Shown here one piece after another: positions 42,219 to 50,542 of a stretch of DNA of 64,000 nucleotides. Made by a program: the position numbers and the translations under genes. The notes beneath the pieces are model-generated. The model had not been told where the DNA came from. It made no database searches and worked only from the letters and a program-made list of their open reading frames with translations. Source of the DNA: Hymenobacter convexus (GTDB lineage: Bacteria; Bacteroidota; Bacteroidia; Cytophagales; Hymenobacteraceae); NCBI RefSeq assembly GCF_030580955.1, contig NZ_JAUQON010000015.1:80627-144626 (forward strand). Direction: 5' to 3'. Numbering within the stretch: position 1 is the first letter of the stretch; each line of letters begins with the position of its first letter.

Positions 42219-45161
42219 ATGAAACGAAATGTACCGGCTACGGCCGTCCTGCTTACGGCCCTGTTGGGCGCTTCCCACCTGGCCTCGGGCCAACAAACCC
42301 CGGGCGCGGGCGGCCGGCCGGCCACGGCAGCCGCGCCGCGCACCGCCGCCGGCCGTGTCTCGGGCACGGTGACCGATGCCGCCACCGGCAAACCCGTGTC
42401 CTACGCCTCGGTGGCGGTGCTTGATGCCAACGGCAGCCCCGTGAACGGCGGCGTGTGCGGCGACGACGGCAAGTTTGTGCTGCCCGGCATTCCGGCCGGC
42501 ACCTACACGGTGCAGGTGAGCTTTGTGGGCTACAAGAATGAGGACCGCCCGGGCGTGGTGGTGACGGCCGGCAATGCCACCGATTTGGGCACAGTGAAAC
42601 TGGCGGTTTCGGCCCAGAAGCTGGGCGAAGTTGTGGTGACCGGCCAAAAAGCCATCATTGAGGAGCGGGTAGACCGCACCGTGTACAACGCCGAAAACGA
42701 CCAGACCACCCGCGGCGGCGACGCCACCGACGTGCTCAAGCGCGTGCCCATGCTCAGCGTGGACCTCGACGGCAACGTGAGCTTGCGCGGCAGCTCCAGC
42801 ATCCGGGTGCTCATCAACAACAAGCCCTCGACCATTGCCGCCAACAGCATCGCCGACGCGCTGAAGCAGATTCCGGCCGACCAGATTAAGTCGGTGGAGG
42901 TTATTACCTCGCCCTCGGCCAAGTACGACGCCGAAGGCTCGGGCGGCATCATCAACATCATCACCAAAACCAACAACCTGAAAGGCGCCACGCTGGGCGT
43001 GAACGTGAGCGCGGGCCTGCGCAACAGCAACCTGGGCCTGCAAGGCAGCCTGCGCACCGGTAAAATGGGCTTCTCGCTGAGCGGCTTCGGCCGGGGCCAG
43101 TACAACACGCCGGGCGAGTTCAGCAACACGCAGGTGACCCGTAGCCTGGGCACCGGCGCGGCCACCACCACGGTGCAAAACGCTAATTCGCGCCAGCAGG
43201 GCATTTTCGGACGCTACTCCCTGGGCTGGGACTACGACATCAACAAGTCGAACTCCCTGCAGGCGGCCGTGAGCTACGGCCAGCGCAGCGGCAACAACTA
43301 CCAAGACGGCCTTTCGCGCCTCACCTACAGCGGGGCCACCGCCACGGGCGCGCCCATCGGCACCGACCTGCGCGATACCTATTCTGAGGACCTGTCGGGC
43401 ACAGTGGACGCCAGCCTGAACTACACGCACAGCTTCGAGAAGCCGCAGCACGAAATCAGCCTGCTGACCTTGTTCAGCCGCAACGACCGCACCAACAGCT
43501 TCACCAACACCATCTTCCAGTCGAGCGACCCGCGCAGCCCGTCGCGCATCGTCAACGACAACCCCAGCTACAACGAGGAATACACCGTGCAGCTGGACTA
43601 CCAGAACCCCATCAGCAAAACGCAGATGCTGGAGCTGGGCGCCAAGAATATACTGCGCCTGGTGAACTCCGATTACGCCACTACCTCGTACGGAGCCAAC
43701 GGCGAGGTGCTGCCCGCCGTGGGCCTGCTCTCGGCCAGCAACGTGTTCAACTACCGCCAGAACGTGACGGCCGGCTACGCGGCCTACACCCTGAATCTCC
43801 CCAAGGGCTTCACCCTAAAACCGGGCCTGCGCTACGAATACACCACCATCGACGCCAGCTTTGCCAAATCCGAAGCGGCCAACATCCCGGACTACGACGT
43901 GCTGGTGCCGAGTGTGAACGTGTCGCGCAAGCTGGCCAATGGCAACCTGGTGAAGCTGGCTTACAACCGCCGCATCCAGCGCCCCTCGCTGCAGTTCCTA
44001 AACCCCAACGTGAACGCGCAGAACCCCAAGAACGTGAGCCAGGGTAACCCCTACCTCTCGCCCGAATACACCAACAACTACGAGTTGGGCTACAACACGC
44101 TGGTGAAGAAGGTGAACCTGAGCATGAGCGCATTTGTGCGCAACACCACGGGCTCGATTGAGGCCCTGCGCACGGTGCGCGGCGCCGATACGGTGTCGAC
44201 CAACTACGCCAACATTGGCCAGCAAAACGCCTACGGCGGCAGCCTCAACGCCAACCTCAACGGCGCCAAGCTCAACCTGAACGCGGGCACCGATTTTTAC
44301 TATGCCACGCTCACCAACAACGTGCCCGACCGCAACTTCAACGCCTCCAACGAGGGCTTTGTGTTCAGCGGCCGCCTCGGGGGCTCCTACAACCTTACTC
44401 CGGTGTGGGGCATCCAGGCCTTTGCCTTTTACCGCGGGCGCCAAGTGCAACTGCAGGGCGACCAAAGCGGCTTCTACTTCTATACGTTGGGCATCAAGCG
44501 CGACTTTGCCGAGAAGCGCGGCAGCCTGGGCTTCGGGTTCGATAACTTTTTCACGCCCAAAATCACCATCCGCAACAATGTGGTGTCGCCGCTCATCGAC
44601 CAGGCCAGCCGCAACCAGCTGTCCACGTTGGGCTTCCGCGTCAACTTCAGCTACCGTGTTGGCAAGCTCACGGCTGGCCCCACGCGCCGTGGCAAGAGCG
44701 TGAACAACGACGACCTGAAGAGTGAAGGCGAAGGCGGCGGTGGCGGCGGCATGGATGCCGGCGGCGCCGGCGGCCAGGGTGGCGGTGGCGGGGCGCCTGG
44801 TGGCGGTGGTCGCCCAAGCGGCGCGGGCGGGCAGCGGCCCGCTGGCGCTCCGGGTGCAGCTCCCGGCGGCGCAGGTGCTCCGGCTGGTGCTCGGCCGGGT
44901 GGCTACCCGGGCCAGCGGCCCAGTGCGGCGCCGGCTGATAGCACGCTCAGCCGGCCCGCTACCGACAGCACCAGCGCGCCGGCCAATGGCCAGCGCCCTG
45001 GCGGCTTCCCCAACACGCAACGCCCCACGGCCCAGCCCGCCGACTCGACGCGTCGTCCGGCAACGCCGGCCCAACCCACGAGCCCTATTAATGCGCCCTC
45101 GCCTGGTACTGCCACACCCAATGGCACTGTGCCGGCGGGCAGCCCCGGCGGCCGGCCCTAG
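42219..45161 (+). CDS. TonB-dependent receptor-like outer-membrane protein with Gly/Pro-rich tail
   Basis: A 980-residue outer-membrane protein starting MKRNVPATAVLL (or MYCMKRN at 42210), signal ending LASGQQ. Residues about 45-140 are a CarboxypepD_reg-like domain (GRVSGTVTDAATGKPVSYASVAV). A plug follows with DVLKRVPMLSVDLDGNVSLRGSSSIRVLINNKP, SVEVITSPSAKYDAEGSGGIINIITK. The rest is an outer-membrane beta-barrel of the family-14 type ending GFRVNFSYRVGKL near residue 825. The last 150 or so residues are a low-complexity extension, first poly-Gly, then Gly/Pro/Ala, then Ser/Thr/Pro, beyond the usual terminal beta strand. The substrate is unknown and there is no SusD neighbour. Confidence 0.88.
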   Translation: MKRNVPATAVLLTALLGASHLASGQQTPGAGGRPATAAAPRTAAGRVSGTVTDAATGKPVSYASVAVLDANGSPVNGGVCGDDGKFVLPGIPAGTYTVQVSFVGYKNEDRPGVVVTAGNATDLGTVKLAVSAQKLGEVVVTGQKAIIEERVDRTVYNAENDQTTRGGDATDVLKRVPMLSVDLDGNVSLRGSSSIRVLINNKPSTIAANSIADALKQIPADQIKSVEVITSPSAKYDAEGSGGIINIITKTNNLKGATLGVNVSAGLRNSNLGLQGSLRTGKMGFSLSGFGRGQYNTPGEFSNTQVTRSLGTGAATTTVQNANSRQQGIFGRYSLGWDYDINKSNSLQAAVSYGQRSGNNYQDGLSRLTYSGATATGAPIGTDLRDTYSEDLSGTVDASLNYTHSFEKPQHEISLLTLFSRNDRTNSFTNTIFQSSDPRSPSRIVNDNPSYNEEYTVQLDYQNPISKTQMLELGAKNILRLVNSDYATTSYGANGEVLPAVGLLSASNVFNYRQNVTAGYAAYTLNLPKGFTLKPGLRYEYTTIDASFAKSEAANIPDYDVLVPSVNVSRKLANGNLVKLAYNRRIQRPSLQFLNPNVNAQNPKNVSQGNPYLSPEYTNNYELGYNTLVKKVNLSMSAFVRNTTGSIEALRTVRGADTVSTNYANIGQQNAYGGSLNANLNGAKLNLNAGTDFYYATLTNNVPDRNFNASNEGFVFSGRLGGSYNLTPVWGIQAFAFYRGRQVQLQGDQSGFYFYTLGIKRDFAEKRGSLGFGFDNFFTPKITIRNNVVSPLIDQASRNQLSTLGFRVNFSYRVGKLTAGPTRRGKSVNNDDLKSEGEGGGGGGMDAGGAGGQGGGGGAPGGGGRPSGAGGQRPAGAPGAAPGGAGAPAGARPGGYPGQRPSAAPADSTLSRPATDSTSAPANGQRPGGFPNTQRPTAQPADSTRRPATPAQPTSPINAPSPGTATPNGTVPAGSPGGRP

Positions 45162-45187
45162 CCCAGCTACCAAAATCGGACAAAGAG

Positions 45188-45216
45188 AACGTCATGCTGT
45201 GCCCAGCATGACGTTT
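45188..45216. terminator. Terminator made of a minimal family B palindrome
   Basis: AACGTCATGCTG, loop TGCC, CAGCATGACGTT, then TTTT. The stem is the outer end of the family B arms with the interior missing, and it has a T-run like a genuine terminator of the receptor gene. Confidence 0.85.
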
Positions 45217-45256
45217 TTTATTAATCTTTCTTTAATCGGCCTGCTGCCTGTGCGCG

Positions 45257-45264
45257 CCCTACTT
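45257..45264 (+). promoter_or_regulatory. Probable -7 element of the flippase-like gene
   Basis: TACTTTTG matches TAnnTTTG and lies 22 nt before the ATG. Confidence 0.5.
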
Positions 45265-45286
45265 TTGCCAGCTACGCCGTCCGCCA

Positions 45287-46378
45287 ATGACTAACCACCC
45301 CGTCACTTCGCCCGACGCCAACGACGCGCATTTCCTGCAGCGCCTGCGGCCCTCGCGGCTTATCCTGCCGGTGGCGCTCGGGCTGCTGGTAGTGGGCTAC
45401 CTGTTCTGGCGCAGCTACAAGCCAGGCGAGCTGGCCCCGCTGGCCCACGCCGACTGGCGCTGGCTGGCCGTGGCCGTGCTGGTGCTGGCCGCCCGCGACT
45501 TGGGCTACGTCTACCGCATCCGCCACATTGCCGAAACCGAGCTCACCTACCGGCAGGCGCTCGATGTGATTATGATTTGGGAATTTGCTTCCTGCGTGCT
45601 GCCCTCGGGCCAGGGCGGCACCGGCGCGGCACCGTTCATTCTCGAAAAAGAAGGCATTCCGCTGGGCAAAGGGCTGGCCTACATCATGGTCACGGCCCTG
45701 CTCGACAACCTCTACTATGTGGTGATGGTGCCGCTGGTGGTGGGCATTGCGGGCGCCGGGCTCTACCCGCACGAGGCCCTGCAAACCGGCTTTGTGGCCA
45801 CGCTGCGGGTGGCGTTTGGGGTGAGCTACCTGTTCGTGACGCTCTACGCGGGGCTGATGCTGTACGCTATTTTCGTCAACCCACGCTCGGTGCGGCGGCT
45901 GTTGGTGCGGCTGTTTTCGCTGCGGCTGCTGCAGCGCTGGCGGCGCACGGCCTACCGCCACGGCCAGGAAATGGTGCGCGCCTCGGGGCAGCTGCGCGGC
46001 GCCGGCGCGGCCTACTGGCTGCGGGCGGGCATCAGCACGGCCTTCGTCTGGACGGCCCGCTACGCTATTATTGGCTGCCTCATCGCCGCCTTCGTGCCCA
46101 TGGATACGGGTACGTTCCTGTTCATTTTTGCCCGCAACATCACCTACAAAGTCATTCTGCTGGTGGCCATCACGCCGGGCGGCGCGGGCATTGCCGAGGG
46201 CGCGTTTCCCACATTTTTCGGCAAGTTCATTGGCACGGCCACCATGACGAGCTTTCTGGTGTTCCTCTATCGCATTGTGACGTACTATTTATACCTCGTG
46301 CTGGGCCTGATTTTCCTACCACGCTGGGTGACACGGGTGTTCGGCAAGCGGCCGGCCAACGCGGCCACTACGGCTTAG
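45287..46378 (+). CDS. Lysylphosphatidylglycerol synthase TM region/UPF0104 family membrane protein
   Basis: A 363-residue inner-membrane protein with about eight hydrophobic segments (first at about 25-42, LILPVALGLLVVGYLFW). The family-typical parts are FASCVLPSGQGGTGAAPFILEKEGIPLGKGLAYIMV and VILLVAITPGGAGIAEGAFPTFF. It corresponds to the flippase-like transmembrane part of MprF without the aminoacyl-transferase domain. Such stand-alone proteins are thought to move lipids or polyisoprenoid-linked compounds across the membrane; the substrate here is unknown. Its 3' end overlaps the convergent esterase fusion gene by 11 nt. Confidence 0.87.
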   Translation: MTNHPVTSPDANDAHFLQRLRPSRLILPVALGLLVVGYLFWRSYKPGELAPLAHADWRWLAVAVLVLAARDLGYVYRIRHIAETELTYRQALDVIMIWEFASCVLPSGQGGTGAAPFILEKEGIPLGKGLAYIMVTALLDNLYYVVMVPLVVGIAGAGLYPHEALQTGFVATLRVAFGVSYLFVTLYAGLMLYAIFVNPRSVRRLLVRLFSLRLLQRWRRTAYRHGQEMVRASGQLRGAGAAYWLRAGISTAFVWTARYAIIGCLIAAFVPMDTGTFLFIFARNITYKVILLVAITPGGAGIAEGAFPTFFGKFIGTATMTSFLVFLYRIVTYYLYLVLGLIFLPRWVTRVFGKRPANAATTA

Positions 46379-48944
46379 TGGCCGGGCTCGCCGCTTCTAC
46401 CAGGGCCGACGGGCGCCGGTAAGTTTGCCAGAAGGCGGGGTGGAATTCGGCGGGCGGGAGCTTGGCCATGGCTTCGTGTACTTCGACCGAGCTCATTTCT
46501 GCTTTTGACAGAATGGGCGGGGTGCCGGCTGGCAGAAGCGCGTGGTATTCTTCGCACGACGACTGTCGGTAGAACGCGCCACCGCCCAGGGTGCGGCCTA
46601 CGTCCAGGCTCTGGCCCAGGCTGTGGCGCAGGTAATAGCGGCCATTGGCCGCCTGTACATAATCCACCGCGTGGTCGGTGCGCGAGTTCGTGAGCAGGTT
46701 GGGATAGAGCCGGGCGCGCAGGTTGGGCTGCCCGAAGTACTGGCGGGCGGCCCGGTTGATGTAGGCGGTATCGGCCAGCCACACCGATTCGTAGCGCGTC
46801 ACGGCATAGTCGCGCTGCTGCACATAAAGCCGGCCCGAATAGCCGGACGTCAGGTAGACGCCGGTGCTGCGGTGGTTGGCGTGCTTGGCCGCAAAGCCGA
46901 TGACGTAAACCGTGCCCCCCGCCCGCTCCAGCACACTATCCAGGTGCACGTTGAATTTGCGGAAGGTGCTGGCTTTGAACAGCGGCGAAATGCGAACGGC
47001 GTCGGTGGTACCGGTGATAAAGCCCGGCCCGGCCTGCTCCGAAAAAAACTTCTGCCGCTTATCCAGTGCCTTCGTGACGTGGATTTCTTTCACCTGGTGC
47101 TGGCCAATGGGCCCCAGCATTAGAAACCCGCCGCCCCAGTGCCGGTGGCCCGCCGGCTCGAAATACTGGCTCACGTATTCGGTTTCGTAGCTCAGCGTAT
47201 CGAAATTGGTGGTTTGCCGGTGGGTATAAATCTCCGATGAATAGTCTTCCTGCTCGTAGTTGCGGGGCAGCGCGGCCAGCACCTTTTTCATAATCCTGCG
47301 CGGGTCCAGGCTCTCGCCCCGCACCTGCACGCCTTGCAGCTCGTAGGTCGCCGGTGCCAGCCGCACCGTCACCTCCGCCGCCGCGGCTACGGTGGCGGTG
47401 GCGTAGCCCACGCTGCTGATTTGCAAGCGGCCCGCGCCCGGCTCTACGCCCACCAGCACAAATTTCCCGGTGCCGTTGGCTACCGTGCCCACGCCCCGGC
47501 CCGGCACCGAAACCGACGCATACGGCACCGGCTCGCCTGTTTTCCGGTCGAGCACCACGCCCCGCACGGCCGTCTCTCCGCGTCCAACGGCTTGCACACG
47601 CACGGCCCGCGGGGCAGGATTCCGGGCACTGGGCGCGGCTGGAACTGCGTCCGCCGTTGCGCCCGTGGCGGTGTCAGTCCCGGCCGTGGCAGTGGCTCCG
47701 TGGGGTGGGTTCACGCTCCGCAAAAACAGAAAGCCGTCCACCACCTCGCTCCACGGGCCGCTCAGCAGCTGATAATCGAACGCATAGGTCGCAAGCACCC
47801 GGCCGGGCGCGTCGTGCTTCAGGCTCACAAAGGCGTAATCGGCGGGCTGGGCCAGCAGTTCGGCTTCCAGCGAGCCCCCGGCTGGCACGGGCACCGGCTT
47901 GTAGCCCGCGGCCGGGAAGCCGTGGATGCCGCCCCCACTCACCGTGCCCAGCACATACACCTGGTCGGGCCCCAGCGCGGCTTTCACAGCGCGGCCCATG
48001 GGCCGGTATTCCTTGATTTCGGCATCTGCCAGCGCCTCCACTTTGTTGGCCAGATGCGGCAGGGCGCCCCAGCAAATTACCTTTTCCTGCGGGTGCTGCT
48101 TCAGGTACCACAGCAGGTTGTCGGCCATTTGAGCATCGCGCGGGTTGCTGTCTTTGGCCTTGAAGGTGGCTTCATTTTTCGCGCCGGGGTCGTTGAGGGC
48201 GTAGTCGCGGGCCTGGGCCAGCAGGCTGCGCAGGCACTGCTGCCAGAACGCGGCCTCGGCCCGGCGGGGCGTGGCCGGGCCCTTGGCGGCCCGGTCGGCC
48301 AAGCGGCTGGCTTTTTCCAGTTCCTTTTCAACATCAGCCAGCTTGGCCGTGGGCAGAAAAGTATAATGTTCACCCATATAACCAATTACCTCTTCCAGGT
48401 AGTCGTAGTTGGGTACCGTACCGCCCTTTTCAATGCTCAGAAACGCCTGCAATTCCTCTACCAACTCCTCGCCGTACGCGCCACTCAGTTGCGGGTCGAA
48501 ACCGGCCACGCGCAGCCCGTTCTTGCCCACCAGCGGCAGCACCGCCTGAAACTCCTGCGTGCTGGTCCACACCGGAAACACGCTGTTGCCCAGCGCTTCC
48601 TCGGCCGATGCTCCAGCTTCCAGCGCCTGCTGCGCCTTGTGCAAGTCATAAAACCCGCTTTCAAACGCCACCGTGGTAAACCCCATTTCATGCTGCAAAA
48701 AGCGCAAAAGCCGGATTTTGGCCTCGAACACGTTGCCTTCGCCGTGGCTGGGCTCGCCCAGCATCACCACCCGCGCCGGGCCTATTTCCCGGGTCAGAAA
48801 CGCCAAGTCTCCAAAATCGGTGTCGGCCGGGCTGATGCTGCGCACGGCGTGCACCGGCAGCGGTGCCACGGGTTGAGCGCGGCCCGGCAACAGGGCACCG
48901 CCGCATAAACACAGAACAGCAAGCAATTTTGCGCCAGAAAACAT
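46368..48944 (-). CDS. Erythromycin-esterase-like domain fused to CarboxypepD_reg and envelope module
   Basis: An 858-residue exported protein (signal ending LPGRAQP). Residues about 40-420 are an erythromycin esterase-like (EreA/EreB superfamily) domain: GEPSHGEG with E64 and H67, VAFESGF with E95, and NPRDAQMADNLLWYL. The usual W-x-H-N-x-H motif reads WGALPHL, so only the second His remains; macrolide esterase activity is doubtful. After an Ala/Thr-rich linker, residues about 460-545 form a CarboxypepD_reg sandwich (RGVVLDRKTGEPVPYASVSVPG). The last 300 residues begin IMKKVLAALPRNYEQEDYSSEIYTHRQ, a module shared with the protein at 5.4-7.4 kb. The role is unknown, probably envelope-associated. 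It converges on and overlaps the flippase-like gene by 11 nt. Confidence 0.82.
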   Translation of the reverse strand: MFSGAKLLAVLCLCGGALLPGRAQPVAPLPVHAVRSISPADTDFGDLAFLTREIGPARVVMLGEPSHGEGNVFEAKIRLLRFLQHEMGFTTVAFESGFYDLHKAQQALEAGASAEEALGNSVFPVWTSTQEFQAVLPLVGKNGLRVAGFDPQLSGAYGEELVEELQAFLSIEKGGTVPNYDYLEEVIGYMGEHYTFLPTAKLADVEKELEKASRLADRAAKGPATPRRAEAAFWQQCLRSLLAQARDYALNDPGAKNEATFKAKDSNPRDAQMADNLLWYLKQHPQEKVICWGALPHLANKVEALADAEIKEYRPMGRAVKAALGPDQVYVLGTVSGGGIHGFPAAGYKPVPVPAGGSLEAELLAQPADYAFVSLKHDAPGRVLATYAFDYQLLSGPWSEVVDGFLFLRSVNPPHGATATAGTDTATGATADAVPAAPSARNPAPRAVRVQAVGRGETAVRGVVLDRKTGEPVPYASVSVPGRGVGTVANGTGKFVLVGVEPGAGRLQISSVGYATATVAAAAEVTVRLAPATYELQGVQVRGESLDPRRIMKKVLAALPRNYEQEDYSSEIYTHRQTTNFDTLSYETEYVSQYFEPAGHRHWGGGFLMLGPIGQHQVKEIHVTKALDKRQKFFSEQAGPGFITGTTDAVRISPLFKASTFRKFNVHLDSVLERAGGTVYVIGFAAKHANHRSTGVYLTSGYSGRLYVQQRDYAVTRYESVWLADTAYINRAARQYFGQPNLRARLYPNLLTNSRTDHAVDYVQAANGRYYLRHSLGQSLDVGRTLGGGAFYRQSSCEEYHALLPAGTPPILSKAEMSSVEVHEAMAKLPPAEFHPAFWQTYRRPSALVEAASPATKP

Positions 48945-49041
48945 ACCGGGTAGCGTAAATGAAAGGCCTAAACTTCGGTCCGCGGAGCCATTCTGCAGCT
49001 TGCCCTTGCCCTACAGAATAGTCTCGGCAACGGAAACGACA

Positions 49042-49082
49042 ATAAAAAAAGCCCCGAACCGCACTGGTTCGGGGCTTTTTTA
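49042..49082. terminator. Rho-independent terminator
   Basis: AAAAAAAGCCCCGAACC and GGTTCGGGGCTTTTTT form a long perfect stem. It ends the minus-strand lipoprotein gene and lies upstream of the esterase fusion gene. Confidence 0.9.
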
Positions 49083-49101
49083 TGGCCAGAAAAAAAGGAA
49101 T

Positions 49102-49524
49102 TTATTCCTTCTCCAGCATCAGGGCGGCACCGTCGGCCGACTTCAGCGTGAGCTTATCGTCGGTGAGAGTTTCCACGGCGAAAGTGTTGGAAGTGGCGCT
49201 GCCTTCGGGGGTGAAGGTGATGGTTTTGGCGGCCTGGTCGAAGGCGTACTTGCCCGATACGGCTCCGGCGGCGCCATCGGTCATGGTGTAGTTGCCATTG
49301 GCGAAGACGTGCAGCTCCTGCTGTTTCTGCGCATCGGTTTGCTTAACTTTGTCGCCGGTCGAGCTGGTTTCCTTAGCCGTTTTCCAGACTTTACTGTCGG
49401 TACCATATAGCATATTCACGCCTTCTACTTTTCCTTTGTCATTGCCGCAAGCGGTTACGAACAAAGACAGCAACAGCAGCAGGCTAGCCACATAACGGAG
49501 CGAAAACAGAGACTGAGGTTTCAT
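49102..49524 (-). CDS. Small hypothetical lipoprotein
   Basis: A 140-residue protein starting MKPQSLFSL, with a type II signal and lipobox FVTAC followed by GNDKGK. The mature part has strands ELHVFANGNYTMTDGAAGAVSGKYAFDQAAKTITFT, resembling the small lipocalin-like or META-like lipoproteins of Bacteroidota, which sense or bind unknown ligands. The longer frame upstream has no signal. It is a single-gene unit with its own terminator. Confidence 0.75.
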   Translation of the reverse strand: MKPQSLFSLRYVASLLLLLSLFVTACGNDKGKVEGVNMLYGTDSKVWKTAKETSSTGDKVKQTDAQKQQELHVFANGNYTMTDGAAGAVSGKYAFDQAAKTITFTPEGSATSNTFAVETLTDDKLTLKSADGAALMLEKE

Positions 49525-49704
49525 GAGCACAAAAAGAATGGTGAAAGAATGAAGATGTCTGCGGTTGCAAACTCGTCGGCTTACGGTGCACACGCAAAAG
49601 AGTTTACCGTGAAACCCCGCTTGAGCTTGCCCGTATATGGGCCCTGTTAGCCGGCTCGCGGGCCAGCTACTTCTCATTTTTTCTCCATCTTACTGAACTA
49701 ATCC

Positions 49705-49995
49705 ATGGGACTCTTTGATTTTCTCAGCGACAAAGGCGAGCAAAAACCCGCAGAGCCCGCCGCAAAACCGGCTGCTGGCGGCACTGATTTTTTCGGAAAC
49801 GCCGCCGATGCCAAACCCGCTGCTACCGGCGACTCGTACACCGTAGTAAGCGGGGACTCGCTCTCTAAAATTGCCAAACACCACTACGGCGACGCCGCCA
49901 AGTGGCACCAGATATATGAGGCCAACAAGGCCACCATCGGCGCAGACCCTGACCACATTGAAGTGGGCCAGGTGTTGACGATACCTAGTCTCTAG
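49705..49995 (+). CDS. Small LysM-domain protein
   Basis: A 96-residue protein without a signal peptide. Residues 1-40 form an Ala/Pro/Lys linker after MGLFDFLSDKGE. Residues 44-93 are one LysM domain: SYTVVSGDSLSKIAKHHYGDAAKWHQIYEANKATI and HIEVGQVLTIP. LysM binds N-acetylglucosamine polymers such as peptidoglycan. The design resembles YgaU-type proteins with their BON domain missing. The start at MGLFDFLS is shared by that group. Confidence 0.9.
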   Translation: MGLFDFLSDKGEQKPAEPAAKPAAGGTDFFGNAADAKPAATGDSYTVVSGDSLSKIAKHHYGDAAKWHQIYEANKATIGADPDHIEVGQVLTIPSL

Positions 49996-50021
49996 GTACT
50001 TTTTTGCAGAAAAAAGGTGAG

Positions 50022-50052
50022 AAAAGCCACTCTGTTTCAGGGTGGCTTTTTT
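50022..50052 (+). terminator. Rho-independent terminator
   Basis: AAAAGCCACTCTG pairs with CAGGGTGGCTTTT around a short loop and is followed by TTTT. It ends the LysM gene. Confidence 0.88.
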
Positions 50053-50076
50053 GCGTTTGAGCAAATCCTAATCGCC

Positions 50077-50179
50077 TGTCATCCTGAGCGCAGCGAAGGA
50101 CTTTCTCACGCTAGCACAATTTTCAGCAATTCTATTTGCCCCAATCGTGGAAAGGCCCTTCGCTGCGCTCAGGATGACA
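50077..50179. repeat. Dispersed palindromic element, family A
   Basis: The arms TGTCATCCTGAGCGCAGCGA and the inverted copy ending AGGATGACA carry the GAGCGCAGCGAAGG core, with a 50-nt AT-rich interior. It resembles the copy at 9353-9438. Confidence 0.9.
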
Positions 50180-50219
50180 GACGATTGGGGTTCGCAAAAA
50201 ATATTTTTCACTTTCTGCA

Positions 50220-50251
50220 TTGCCCATCCCAAAAATTCTCCCGTACATTTG
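50220..50251 (+). promoter_or_regulatory. Promoter of the metY leader
   Basis: TTG at 50220-50222, then 21 nt, then TACATTTG (50244-50251), a perfect TAnnTTTG. A transcript from here would start just before the riboswitch. Confidence 0.65.
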
Positions 50252-50279
50252 CCGATACCAAACAGGTACTCCCCGCTAA

Positions 50280-50402
50280 CGGTGGGAAGTTTTTAAGTTT
50301 TATACAGAAGCGGCGAGAGACTAGGCTCCCTGACCCGCTGGCAACCTTCCTTCATGCGAAAGGTGCCAATTCCTACCCACTGCGGCTTCGGCCACTGTGG
50401 GG
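50280..50402 (+). ncRNA. SAM-I (S-box type) riboswitch with downstream UUCG hairpin
   Basis: The conserved aptamer core is recognisable: CGAGAGACTAGGCTCCCTGA (kink-turn GAGA...UGA), GGCAACCTT, then AAGGTGCCAATTCCTA. P1 can form between CGGTGGG (50280-50286) and CCCACTG (50376-50382); P2 between AGCGG and CCGCT; P3 between CCTT and AAGG. The 3' strand of P1 also pairs in a rival hairpin CCCAC-UGC-GGC-UUCG-GCC-ACU-GUGGG (50376-50402), which gives a plausible switch. Aptamers of this family bind S-adenosylmethionine and usually turn methionine genes off. The downstream genes metY and metX fit. No U-tract follows, so the output could act on RNA decay or further folding. Confidence 0.82.
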
Positions 50403-50542
50403 CATATGACTCGAGTGCCATGGAAAACCTTGCTGAATCCGCTTTTTTCGACCCGAATGCTCCGGCTGCTTTGCGTGCCGCGGTTTCGGGTTTTGCTGTT
50501 TTGGCCCCATGCGGCCGGAACCAGGCGCCCCGCTCGCTGCGA

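Noticed and set aside
46368..47660. Macrolide resistance gene
   Set aside because: Part of the catalytic His motif is missing and the protein is fused to envelope domains, so resistance is not supported.
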